Source of the DNA: Deltaproteobacteria bacterium
Lineage (GTDB): Bacteria > Desulfobacterota > Binatia > UBA1149 > SPBQ01
Direction of reading: 5' to 3'
Length of the DNA stretch: 64,000 nt
Assembly (NCBI GenBank): GCA_029262375.1
Contig: JAJCZM010000038.1
Location: 62,001 to 126,000, forward strand
Below are positions 35,286-43,397 of this stretch, one piece after another. The notes beneath the pieces were generated by a model, which did no database searches, was not told where the DNA came from, and saw nothing but the letters and a program-made list of their open reading frames with translations. Both the position numbers and the translations under genes were made by a program. The number at the start of each line of letters is the position of its first letter. Within the stretch, counting starts at the first letter, position 1.

Positions 35286-35852
35286 CTAGACACCTAGACT
35301 GCGTCGCGTCTCGACGACCACGTCATCGAATCGCGCTTCGAGCGCTTCGTTGGTCCCGCGTAGGCCCGCCACCACTTCTTCGGCCCACACGATGTAATCG
35401 ACGCGACGTTCGTGCGACCAACCGGCGGGTGGAAAAGCACCGACGTCGCCCACGTTCGAGATCTTGTCGGCCAGCTTCACGAGCTTCGCTTCGTACGAGA
35501 TGTGTGGTGCGTGTTCGATCTGCCGACGCTTGCGTTCCTCTTTGACGAGCGCCTGATCGTCGCTGACCTCTTCGACGATCCCACGCACGCGCACGCCGTA
35601 CCGTTGCTCGAGTTCGTCTGCCGTCGTCTCGGTATCTTCGAGCGTATCGTGAAGGATCCCCGCACAAACGACATCGCTGTCGCGCACCCCGCCAACCGCG
35701 ACCAGCAGGTCGGCTACCGCAATGAGATGATTCACATAGGGCGATTCGTCTTCGCCTTTACGGCGTTGGTCGCGATGTTGTTCCGATGCATACCGCAATG
35801 CATCGAAGATCTGCGTGAGAATTTCTGCGTCGACTTGAGAAAGTTCTACCAT
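35286..35852 (-). CDS. HD-domain phosphohydrolase (MESH1-like / small alarmone hydrolase)
   Basis: This 188-residue protein has the RelA/SpoT-type hydrolase HD core only: HRDQRRKGEDESPYVNHLIAVADLL (first His), ILHDTLEDTE (His-Asp and Glu-Asp) and LVKLADKISNV (terminal Asp). No synthetase, TGS or ACT domains are present. Small proteins of this kind hydrolyse (p)ppGpp or related nucleotides with manganese. No alarmone synthase is in the window. It is convergent with the P450 gene (20 bp) and followed by no obvious operon partner. Confidence 0.88.
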   Translation of the reverse strand: MVELSQVDAEILTQIFDALRYASEQHRDQRRKGEDESPYVNHLIAVADLLVAVGGVRDSDVVCAGILHDTLEDTETTADELEQRYGVRVRGIVEEVSDDQALVKEERKRRQIEHAPHISYEAKLVKLADKISNVGDVGAFPPAGWSHERRVDYIVWAEEVVAGLRGTNEALEARFDDVVVETRRSLGV

Positions 35853-35874
35853 CGGTGCGACCGCACTCCCCCTT

Positions 35875-37092
35875 TTATCTGAACAACGCGCCGATGCCCA
35901 CGCGCCGCCGTTTCAGTTCCAGCCGCGCCAGCCGAACGCGTCCCAATACACGCTCATCTTGGAACAACGGTTCATAGAAGCTAATCACGATGCGCCGGCC
36001 GACGCCGAGCGCCGGGTGCAAGAGTCCTGCGTACGCCTCGCTGCTTGCTCCGAGCGTCGATAGGTCCACGGCAATCGGCGCGCTCCACGGACCTTGCGGT
36101 CGCGGCGCCGAGCGCATCAGAAACTGCGCTCCTTCGGTACACAATCCCACTGTGCCGCTGAGATAGGCGCCGAGATATTCGTTGTACGCCACCGACCCGA
36201 GTCCGCCTTCGACGTCATCGAGCACGGGGGCGGCTTCCGCCAGCGTTTCCGCCCATCCCTTACCGTCCCAAAAACGGTAGGCGTTACGCTCCTGCATGTC
36301 CGCTAGAGGCGCACGTCCCACGTACACATCGCTGGAGCAGGAAGAACCACCGGCCGTTTCACCGAAAACATAAGCCCACGTGCCGTCGTCGTCGTCGACG
36401 CGTACGGCGTGCAAGAATTTGGGCTCGCCGCGTTCGAACAGCAGGATCGGTTCGCCTGAGCGGTCGAGCGTGCGCCGCGTCGTGACATCTTCGGGCAACA
36501 ATGTGAACGTGCCGATGCCGAGAACGTCGAAGTCCCACGCCGCGGCACCGGCCTTCACTTTTTCGTACAAACCGATCAAGCGTCCGTCGTCAGTCGGGAG
36601 AATCGACCCGGGCCACAACGCGATGCGCGCGGCGCAGTCGCTATCGGGGCCACATCGACAGTAAGGCTCGTCGCTCGGACAAGCGCGGCCATCACGGCAA
36701 CAGACGGGCAGCTCGGCATGTGCCTGATTGAAGGCAGTCTCGCTGGGAGTGTAAGCATATAGCGAAACGGGGACGCCCGCGGCGTCGAACGGCTCGGCCA
36801 GGCGCGTAGGCTCCCCTGCCGACGACCACGCGGCAGTCGCGCTGAGCAGGACATCTTCGTTCGGGAAAGTATCTCCGAACAGCCACACGATGCGGTCGCC
36901 GATCCGCGCAGAAAATCCCGCATCGCGCCCATACGCTGCGGCTTCAGTCTGAAACGCTGGAAGAAAAGTCGGCGCTGACACGCCGAAACCGGGCGCTGCA
37001 GCTCCTGCACCGACGCAGGCCGAGATGGCGAGCACACAACCGATCGCAAGCGCCGGGAATCGAGCGAAGGATCTGCAAAGGGCCCGCTGCAC
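35875..37092 (-). CDS. Exported DUF4185-like beta-propeller protein
   Basis: The protein has about 405 residues from the GTG at 37092, which has GAAGG a few bp upstream and gives a compact signal peptide with a lipobox-like end (ALAIGCVLAISAC). Longer in-frame starts would overlap the upstream gene by up to 74 bp. The mature part has DRIVWLFGDTFPNEDVLLSATAAW, the typical opening of DUF4185-type five-bladed propellers, a Cys cluster (VCCRDGRACPSDEPYCRCG), and WAYVFGETAGG and NEYLGAYLSGTVGL repeats. Members are often surface glycan-binding or glycosidase-like proteins. Its location next to another exported Cys-rich gene (28-bp spacer) suggests co-expression. Function unknown. Confidence 0.78.
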   Translation of the reverse strand: MQRALCRSFARFPALAIGCVLAISACVGAGAAAPGFGVSAPTFLPAFQTEAAAYGRDAGFSARIGDRIVWLFGDTFPNEDVLLSATAAWSSAGEPTRLAEPFDAAGVPVSLYAYTPSETAFNQAHAELPVCCRDGRACPSDEPYCRCGPDSDCAARIALWPGSILPTDDGRLIGLYEKVKAGAAAWDFDVLGIGTFTLLPEDVTTRRTLDRSGEPILLFERGEPKFLHAVRVDDDDGTWAYVFGETAGGSSCSSDVYVGRAPLADMQERNAYRFWDGKGWAETLAEAAPVLDDVEGGLGSVAYNEYLGAYLSGTVGLCTEGAQFLMRSAPRPQGPWSAPIAVDLSTLGASSEAYAGLLHPALGVGRRIVISFYEPLFQDERVLGRVRLARLELKRRRVGIGALFR

Positions 37093-37120
37093 GGGCCTTC
37101 GAACGGCCCGCTGCGCGGGG
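37081..37120. repeat. Twin hairpin-forming direct repeat at the start of the DUF4185-like gene
   Basis: GGCCCGCTGCACGGG (37081-37095) recurs as GGCCCGCTGCGCGGG (37105-37119), 24 bp apart. Each copy folds on itself (GGCCCG/CGGGCC; CCCGC/GCGGG), and a TTCGAA lies between. It lies between the stop of the upstream gene (37121) and the chosen start (37092), covering the start codon. Confidence 0.75.
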
Positions 37121-38998
37121 CTAGTAGAACTGCTCGCCTTCTTTTGCGGCGCGTTCGAGGTCCTTGAGTTCTCCATATGCTTCATCGGGAACACCGCCCG
37201 GGCCTATGACGATCCCGGGTGGGACTTCCTTATGAAAGAGCTCGGCGGGAAAATCCAAATCGCCGCCGTGATTTCCGGTGAGGGCGGCATGCGCTTGCGC
37301 CCGATAGCCAAGGCACTTCCCCTCTCGCGCACTGCACAGCCCTTCGTTACCGCCGCAGATCTTGCTCGTCAGGCGCGAACAGTTGCCGCGCTGCTTGGAC
37401 GTCAGTGCGACCTCGGCCGGAATCTCGTTCGCCGGGTGATCGCTGCGCCCATTCAGATCGAACAACGCGTAGCCGCACTGCATGGCGGCCGGGCAGTCGC
37501 TGTCGAGCCCGCATTGCGTGCCTTCGGGTTCACTCCCCGGCTCCCACACGGTCCCGAGCGGCAGACACCTCGGCCGACCGGAACAGTCGCCGATCTTGGA
37601 TCGCCCGCTCCAACAGTGGCTGGCACGCGTACAAGGAAGGTCATCGAGTTCACGACTATTCTTGCAACTGAAGTACCGCGCCGCGGCCGGCTCCAGGCTC
37701 TCGCAGGAACATTCGCTCGCCGCAATCGGATCACGGGCACAGACCGCTTCGTTATTCTCGAGACCTGCGCAGGCCTGACCTTTGCGAAGTCCATCGCCGC
37801 ATACTCGACCAACGATACGGCGCGGATAGAAAAGCAGTGTCGACTCGCTCTGGTCTGCGTTACCTTCGAGCGTCAGGCTGTCGGCATTCGCCGCCTGCTT
37901 GATCGAGTTGAACTCGGTCGCGCCGGCCGACTTCCCTTCTTGCGGCGAGTACACACCGAGGAACTCGCGACCGGGTATTCGAACCGGTCCATCAGATGCG
38001 TCGCCGGTAGCCGACAGCGATGTCGTCGCGCGGATGCGGCGCTTTACCAGTTGATTGCCGGCACTGAGAATCTCGCGCCAGCTGAATTCCATCAACACCG
38101 ACCGACACGGCGACGTAACGATGTAGTCGAGTTCGCTGGGATTCCCCTTGCATTTCGCCGGATGCGTCGATGCACCCTGCCCCGGGTAACAATGGTCGGC
38201 ATAGTTCATGCGCTTGCCGCCACCGACGAAATGACAAACACCGGGATGTACGTCGGCGCGCCCCATGCCACAGCGGTTGATCTCATCGAAGAAGAGTTCG
38301 TCGACACACACGAGTGGGTGAAAGCCGTCGTCGGAGACGGTCGTGCGGCACGACTGCGCCAGTTTAGAAAAGGCGATGCGCTCGTTCGCTCGGGTGACGA
38401 CGATGCGAGCGGGTCCCGTGATCGGCGTCTGCCCATCGAAGGAGACGCGAACGACATCGGGATACTCGATACGCAGCCGGTTGTCGCCGCCCGTTTCATT
38501 TCGCGGAATCACCGCGACGCCGGCGTTCCCGTGAACCCCGAGTAGTCGAATACGTGAGGTCGATTTCGCCGCTTGCCCGCGGATCCGCTCGTGCAGCTCG
38601 GGAGCAGCCATCACGATGGCTATCGAAGGATCATTCGGCCTGGCAGGAGATGGTGGAAACACGAGAGATACGACGTAAGCATCCGCCGAGCCGGCGTCGA
38701 GAGTCGGCGAGCCGCACGCGCGGTCCGCACCGACGGTGACGTGCTCGGTCGGAAAGCCTCCTCGTTTCTTCGGAATCGCCGCACGCGCGATGGCCGTATC
38801 GATGCGTCCGATCGCTCCTCTATAAGGGAGCGCCTTCTCAATGGCGGTCGGCGCTGATCCAAACACAGAATTCGCATCCGCGATCGAATGCCCGGCTGCA
38901 TGCGCCGGGCGCGCTGGGGCGAGCGCGAAAAGCAGCGCGACAATGTGAACGCCTGCGCCCATGCTGTGCTTTCTCTTTCGGCCGTCCATTCGTCTCAT
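37121..38998 (-). CDS. Exported Cys-rich protein of unknown function
   Basis: This 625-residue protein has an export signal (GVHIVALLFALAPARPAHA; start at the first ATG or an internal Met a dozen residues later). The N-terminal half is beta-rich with few cysteines; the C-terminal half (about 380-560) has many: VCGDGLRKGQACAG, ECSCESLE, FSCKNSRELDDLPCTRASHCW, CGLDSDCPAAMQCGYA and KICGGNEGLC. The C-x(3-5)-SD-x-C-P layout resembles Cys-rich repeats in exported proteins of Myxococcota and Binatota. I do not recognise a catalytic domain. It heads a two-gene unit with the DUF4185-like gene. A long plus-strand ORF covering this gene (37025-38545) is its shadow. Confidence 0.8.
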   Translation of the reverse strand: MRRMDGRKRKHSMGAGVHIVALLFALAPARPAHAAGHSIADANSVFGSAPTAIEKALPYRGAIGRIDTAIARAAIPKKRGGFPTEHVTVGADRACGSPTLDAGSADAYVVSLVFPPSPARPNDPSIAIVMAAPELHERIRGQAAKSTSRIRLLGVHGNAGVAVIPRNETGGDNRLRIEYPDVVRVSFDGQTPITGPARIVVTRANERIAFSKLAQSCRTTVSDDGFHPLVCVDELFFDEINRCGMGRADVHPGVCHFVGGGKRMNYADHCYPGQGASTHPAKCKGNPSELDYIVTSPCRSVLMEFSWREILSAGNQLVKRRIRATTSLSATGDASDGPVRIPGREFLGVYSPQEGKSAGATEFNSIKQAANADSLTLEGNADQSESTLLFYPRRIVGRVCGDGLRKGQACAGLENNEAVCARDPIAASECSCESLEPAAARYFSCKNSRELDDLPCTRASHCWSGRSKIGDCSGRPRCLPLGTVWEPGSEPEGTQCGLDSDCPAAMQCGYALFDLNGRSDHPANEIPAEVALTSKQRGNCSRLTSKICGGNEGLCSAREGKCLGYRAQAHAALTGNHGGDLDFPAELFHKEVPPGIVIGPGGVPDEAYGELKDLERAAKEGEQFY

Positions 38999-39089
38999 CT
39001 TATCCGTCTTTCTACGCCAGACCCACGGCCGGCCGGCGGCAACACTCGTAAGATTCGCCCACTCGATCGGGGGCGTTCTATCCCTCCTT

Positions 39090-39119
39090 CAGACCCCCGC
39101 AGACCCCCGCAGCCCCCCG
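39090..39119. repeat. Three tandem copies of a 10-bp C-rich unit
   Basis: CAGACCCCCG, CAGACCCCCG and CAGCCCCCCG stand head to tail in the divergent spacer between the Cys-rich protein and exosortase genes. The plus strand is C-rich and the minus strand G-rich here. Confidence 0.75.
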
Positions 39120-39239
39120 CCTCGGCGCCGGCGTAAGCGCCATGGCACATGCCGCAGTGCGCGCGGGGCGGGTTTCTTTGTCCGGTAGCGTCGCGACGCA
39201 CGGTGTTACGCTAGATGGGTCTGAGTCCACGCGACTGCG

Positions 39240-40886
39240 ATGAAAGACATAGACTCGATGACAGAGAAAGGCCGGAACAATCACAGAATACCCGCGTGGA
39301 TGTGGGTAACCGCCGTCTTGATGGTCGAATACGTCGGCATCAGCCTACTATTCGATGCGAAGGCCGTCATGAAGCATGCGGGCAACTTCTCGAGTGTGAT
39401 TTCGCTCGGCATGTTGGGGCCGCTCCTGTTCACGATAGCGACCGCGACGGTCGGCCTTCGATACCAACAGCTGCGCGACGAGTTCGTCGATCTGCTCAGT
39501 GTCGATTTCTCCTGGCGCGAATCGGCGCCGATGATCTTCGTTCACCTGCTTACGCTCGCGGCGTTCGCATACATCCCGTCAATCCTGGCAGCGATCGAGA
39601 TCGTGGATCTTCACCACCCGTACATCTGGTTGTTCGGTTGGTCGATGCTCGGATTGGTCTCCACGGCAGCACTGGTTCATCTCGCTCTGCCGATTCCGAT
39701 GTGGCGCGGCGCGTTTCAGACCATCGCCGGCCCGCTCGCCATCGGTATCACGGTGGGTGCAGCCGCCTGGGCCAGCGGCGTCCTCAGTTCCAGGCTCTGG
39801 GATCCGCTCGGTCACTACACGCTCTCGACAGTGGCAGCCGCGCTCGTATGGCTGCAACCCAACGTCATCATCGATCAAGTACACCGAGCAGTGGGAACGC
39901 CCGAGTTCTACGTCCTAATTGCTCCGCAGTGTTCCGGCTATGAGGGGATCGGACTCATGGCGGCGTACATGGCCGGCTACGCGGGCTTTGCGCGCAAGCG
40001 ACTACGATTTCCACAAGCGTTGCTATTGGTCCCGATCGGCATCGTTGCCGTGTGGGTCGCCAACGCGATACGGATCGTGCTGCTGATACTGGTCGGTACG
40101 CATATTTCCGACAGCTTCAGCTTCGAAGCGTTCCACTCGAAGCTGGGGTGGATCTTCTTCTGTGGTATCGCACTCGCTCTGAGTTTCGTCGCTGAACGTA
40201 TCCGCTGGTTCAACGCCGCGGTTGACGATGCACCTGTCGCCGAGTTGGCCAATGACGAAGCATCTCCTACGAAGGCGTACTTGTTGCCCATGCTGGCCGT
40301 CGTCGCCTTCACGATGGTCACCGGCCTGTTTTCTACGACGTTCAATCCTTACTACCCGGCAGTTATCGCGACGGCCGCCCTATTCGCCTGGCAATACCGA
40401 GAGTACTACGGCTCTCTCACGCCGTCGCTTTCTTGGGAAGCCACCGCGATCGGCCTGCTCGTGTTCGCAGTCTGGCTAGCGATGGAACCCACGCTAGAAC
40501 CTACCGAAGAGCCGCTATTCATCGGCCAATGGGTCGCGGGGACCGGACTTCTTTGGGTCGCATTTCGCGTTGTAGGATCGGTGATCGTAATCCCGATCGT
40601 CGAAGAGTTGGCATTCCGCGGCTACCTCCTTCGCCGCCTCATATCTCCCGACTTCACGACCGTATCCTACGTGAAGTTCACGTGGCTCTCTTTCTTCGTG
40701 TCCTCTATCGCCTTCGGCGCGCTCCATTCGCGCTGGGGCGCCGGCATCTTCGCCGGTCTGCTGTTCGCGATGGCGCAGATGCGGCGCGGGCGGATCGGCG
40801 ACGCGATTTGGGCGCACGCCGTTGCGAATGCCTGCATTGCAGCGGCGGTACTCGGCGGCAATTACTGGACGCTCTGGTTGAGCTGA
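39240..40886 (+). CDS. xrtE: Exosortase E / CPBP intramembrane protease fusion (VPEID-CTERM type)
   Basis: This 548-residue polytopic membrane protein has two parts. Residues about 1-330 are an exosortase with the catalytic Cys231 in APQCSGYEGIGL, the Arg in VANAIRIVLLILVG and the His in AFHSKLGW, i.e. the Cys-Arg-His triad. Residues about 340-548 are a CPBP (Abi/CAAX-like) protease with Glu455-Glu456 in VEELAFRGYLLRRL, FGALHSRWGAG and WAHAVANA. This is the architecture of the exosortase E/protease of the VPEID-CTERM system. It should cut and transfer exported proteins with a C-terminal VPEID-like motif at the membrane. No such target is in the window. Three Met codons lie in the first eight codons; I start at the first. 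Confidence 0.9.
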   Translation: MKDIDSMTEKGRNNHRIPAWMWVTAVLMVEYVGISLLFDAKAVMKHAGNFSSVISLGMLGPLLFTIATATVGLRYQQLRDEFVDLLSVDFSWRESAPMIFVHLLTLAAFAYIPSILAAIEIVDLHHPYIWLFGWSMLGLVSTAALVHLALPIPMWRGAFQTIAGPLAIGITVGAAAWASGVLSSRLWDPLGHYTLSTVAAALVWLQPNVIIDQVHRAVGTPEFYVLIAPQCSGYEGIGLMAAYMAGYAGFARKRLRFPQALLLVPIGIVAVWVANAIRIVLLILVGTHISDSFSFEAFHSKLGWIFFCGIALALSFVAERIRWFNAAVDDAPVAELANDEASPTKAYLLPMLAVVAFTMVTGLFSTTFNPYYPAVIATAALFAWQYREYYGSLTPSLSWEATAIGLLVFAVWLAMEPTLEPTEEPLFIGQWVAGTGLLWVAFRVVGSVIVIPIVEELAFRGYLLRRLISPDFTTVSYVKFTWLSFFVSSIAFGALHSRWGAGIFAGLLFAMAQMRRGRIGDAIWAHAVANACIAAAVLGGNYWTLWLS

Positions 40887-40993
40887 ACGGCGCAGCAATC
40901 CGAGCGAATCGTGCTCTCACGGGACGTCCGGCCAGACCACTAGTTTGCGCGGGCTATTGCGCAGCCGCCGAATAGCTCGTTTAATCGCGCGGT

Positions 40994-41326
40994 ATGCCCC
41001 CCGCGCGACAGACCCGCGACGCCCGCGACGCGCACGACGAAAAGGACGACGTCGCTGCCAAACCAGAGGTTCCGCCCTGGGTTTGGATCGTCTTCACCCT
41101 CATCTACCTGATCACCATCCCCTGGTATCTGTCGCGCGACTGGATCGACCCGACATTCTGGGCCTTTCCGGCATGGTCGACCGTCATGGTAGGCGGCGCC
41201 ACCGCGCTCGCCGCATTCAATGCATACGTATTCCTGCGTCACTGGCCCGATGACGACGAAGACGGCGACTCAATGGAAGACGGCCAAGCTTCGAGAGCCG
41301 GCGACTCGATGGAAGACGGCGAGTGA
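40994..41326 (+). CDS. Small two-helix membrane protein coupled to a sodium/solute symporter (DUF3311-like)
   Basis: This 110-residue protein has a charged N-terminus, two membrane helices (VWIVFTLIYLITIPWYL and a second of similar size with TVMVGGATALAAFNAYVFL) and an acidic tail. PWVWIVFTLIY...IPWY resembles the small DUF3311-like proteins that accompany symporters of the SSS family. Its stop overlaps the symporter GTG start (GTGA), so it is translated together with it. It is likely a small accessory subunit. Confidence 0.78.
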   Translation: MPPARQTRDARDAHDEKDDVAAKPEVPPWVWIVFTLIYLITIPWYLSRDWIDPTFWAFPAWSTVMVGGATALAAFNAYVFLRHWPDDDEDGDSMEDGQASRAGDSMEDGE

Positions 41327-42867
41327 ATCTCTCGGGCGCCACGCTGCTCGGCTTCACCGGGATCTACATCCTGGCCATCGTCGGGCTCGCGCTGTGGGCA
41401 GCGGCGCGGGAACGCCGCGGACTCGCCGCACACCACGACCCGCGCGAAGAACACGAACTCGGCGGGCGCAGTCTCGGCTTCTTCGTCCTGCTCGGAACAC
41501 TGTACGCAACGCAGTACTCCGGAAACTCGTTCATAGGATTCACCGGCAAGGCGGCCCGCGAAGGCTATGCCTTCCTTGGCGGCCCGCTGTTCATGCAATC
41601 GGTCATCGTCGGCTACCTACTGTTTGCGCCGGCGCTGTTTCGACTGTCGCGCAGACATCGCTACCGAACGCCCGGCGACTTCTACTTGCACCGATTCGAG
41701 CATCGCGGCCTACACATGCTGGCCTCGGCGATCATGCTGTTCGCGCTACTCAATTTTGTACTCTCGCAGTTGGTGGCGATTGGTCAACTCACGCTCGTCC
41801 TCGGGCGTGACAACGCGATCCATCCCGCCTGGGGAATCATGACGCTGGCCGTCGTGATGGCGACCTATGAGAACGTGGGCGGAATGCGTGCAGTCGCGTG
41901 GACCGACTTGCTGCAGGGTGCACTGCTGTTTCTCGGAGTTGTCGGCCTCTTCTTCGTCATCGAAACGAGCTTCGGTGGGTTCGCGCAGGCGCTCGTGGTC
42001 TTCCGTGAAAACTGGCCGGAGAAGCTGCGTCCGCCCGATGCGCGCGGGCTGACACAGTGGTTCGGCTCGATCATGCTGTTCGTCGGCGGCGCGGCAGTCT
42101 ACCCGCAAGCGATTCAACGTATCTACTCGGCCGACTCGGCTCGTTCGTTGCGACGCTCGATGGCGATCATGGGCCTGATGCCGCTGTTGACCACGCTGCC
42201 GCTCGTACTGGTCGGAATCTTCGCACAGTCACGGGCGGGATCGACCGTGCTGAGCGGCGACCGCGCGATGCCGTTCCTGCTCGACTTGATCAGCGCGACG
42301 CCACTGGGCGCGGTAGTGAGCTTGATGGTTTTGGGCGGTGCCGTTGCCGCGATGATGTCCACCGCCGACAGCGCGCTGCTCACAACGTCGTCGATCGTCA
42401 ATCGCGATTGGCTCGAGCGTTACGTGATTCCGAACCGCGAGCCGCAGTTCTATCTGCGCATCGCAAAGATCTGCACCTGGGTGGTCGTGCTGCCGCTCGG
42501 TCTGTTCGCAACCTGGTCGGTCTCGGCGGGCATCACGATCTGGCAGATCCTGAGCATCAAACTAGAGCTGCTGATGCAGACCGCGCCGGCGCTGTGGGTC
42601 GGCATCCGCAGCGACCGCCTGACCGGCAATCGCGCGTTCATCGGCATGTTACTCGGAAGTGCTTTCACAGTGGCTTGCTGGGTTCTCAGCGTACACAGCG
42701 AAACAGGCGCAATCGCGCTGTTCGTCCCGGCGCACACACAGGCCGAATGGAGCACTGCCCGCGCGCCGCTCGGTCTACAAGCGGGCGTTTGGGGACTCGG
42801 ACTCAATCTTTTGATTTGCCTCGGCGGGATCTACTCGCGGCCGCGATCGCGCTCAGTTGTCGCTTAA
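41323..42867 (+). CDS. Sodium:solute symporter (SSS) family protein
   Basis: This 514-residue protein has 12-13 hydrophobic segments. The SSS signatures are TLYATQYSGNSFIGFTG in the first discontinuous helix region, YENVGGMRAVAWTDLLQG and the GGAVAAMMSTADSALLTTSSIVNRD segment near the sodium site. It takes up an organic solute with sodium; the substrate is not evident. GTG start in 4-bp overlap with the small accessory gene. The stop overlaps the convergent haem-binding gene by 4 bp. Confidence 0.93.
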   Translation: MNLSGATLLGFTGIYILAIVGLALWAAARERRGLAAHHDPREEHELGGRSLGFFVLLGTLYATQYSGNSFIGFTGKAAREGYAFLGGPLFMQSVIVGYLLFAPALFRLSRRHRYRTPGDFYLHRFEHRGLHMLASAIMLFALLNFVLSQLVAIGQLTLVLGRDNAIHPAWGIMTLAVVMATYENVGGMRAVAWTDLLQGALLFLGVVGLFFVIETSFGGFAQALVVFRENWPEKLRPPDARGLTQWFGSIMLFVGGAAVYPQAIQRIYSADSARSLRRSMAIMGLMPLLTTLPLVLVGIFAQSRAGSTVLSGDRAMPFLLDLISATPLGAVVSLMVLGGAVAAMMSTADSALLTTSSIVNRDWLERYVIPNREPQFYLRIAKICTWVVVLPLGLFATWSVSAGITIWQILSIKLELLMQTAPALWVGIRSDRLTGNRAFIGMLLGSAFTVACWVLSVHSETGAIALFVPAHTQAEWSTARAPLGLQAGVWGLGLNLLICLGGIYSRPRSRSVVA

Positions 42868-43292
42868 GAGCCGGCGTTCACGGCGCTGACCCATTCTTCG
42901 ATCGCCAGCCGATCCTCAGCCGACAGATCCGCCTCGGGATGCAGCGGCAGATAATAGAACAGCGGCATCTCGCCCTCTTCTACCTCTTCGAGAATCTCGT
43001 CGATTTTCTTGCGCCGCTTTTCGGGCGTGTATTTGCCCCAGTCGTTGAAGTTCAGGTGTTCGCGCGCCTCTTGCACATCATGAACGACGAGAAACGATAT
43101 CGGCGCCACCCACGCGTACCAGGGCCAAACGGTCTGGTGGCTGTGGCAGTCGTAACAAGCGCGTTCGAGCACGGCGAGGACTTCCGGCGGCGCGTCGACG
43201 ATCTCCCCGACGGGAGGATTGCTGCGATCCAGCGGAACAAACTGCATGGCCAGTAGGAGGCCGACGACGATCAGAGAAACACGCTTGGGCAT
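42864..43292 (-). CDS. Haem-binding domain protein (exported, CxxCH)
   Basis: This 142-residue protein has an N-terminal membrane or signal segment (SLIVVGLLLAMQFVPL) followed by a single c-type haem motif CYDCH, then the typical VWPWYAWVAPISFLVVHDVQEAREHLNFNDW block of the Haem_bd family (PF14376). It likely sits in the periplasm or anchored at the membrane with covalent haem c. The role is probably electron transfer or haem sensing. It is convergent with the symporter and divergent from the chorismate mutase. Confidence 0.9.
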   Translation of the reverse strand: MPKRVSLIVVGLLLAMQFVPLDRSNPPVGEIVDAPPEVLAVLERACYDCHSHQTVWPWYAWVAPISFLVVHDVQEAREHLNFNDWGKYTPEKRRKKIDEILEEVEEGEMPLFYYLPLHPEADLSAEDRLAIEEWVSAVNAGS

Positions 43293-43397
43293 TCCGACAT
43301 CTTAGCGCGAAGTGGCTGCGTGTCGAGAGTCGGCACGTACCAGCGAGGGAGTTGACGTGCTATTGCACGCGGCGGCGTCCGTTCCTATCGTCGGCAG

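Noticed and set aside
37025..38545. 506-codon open frame on the plus strand
   Set aside because: It covers the Cys-rich exported protein gene on the other strand, has no recognisable domain, and lacks a plausible ribosome-binding site. It is an antisense shadow in GC-rich DNA.
39090..39119. CRISPR-like repeat
   Set aside because: Only a 10-bp head-to-tail unit in three copies with no spacers and no cas genes.
42057..43256. 399-codon plus-strand frame across the symporter end and the haem-binding gene
   Set aside because: Runs out of frame through one real gene and antisense to another. No domain visible.
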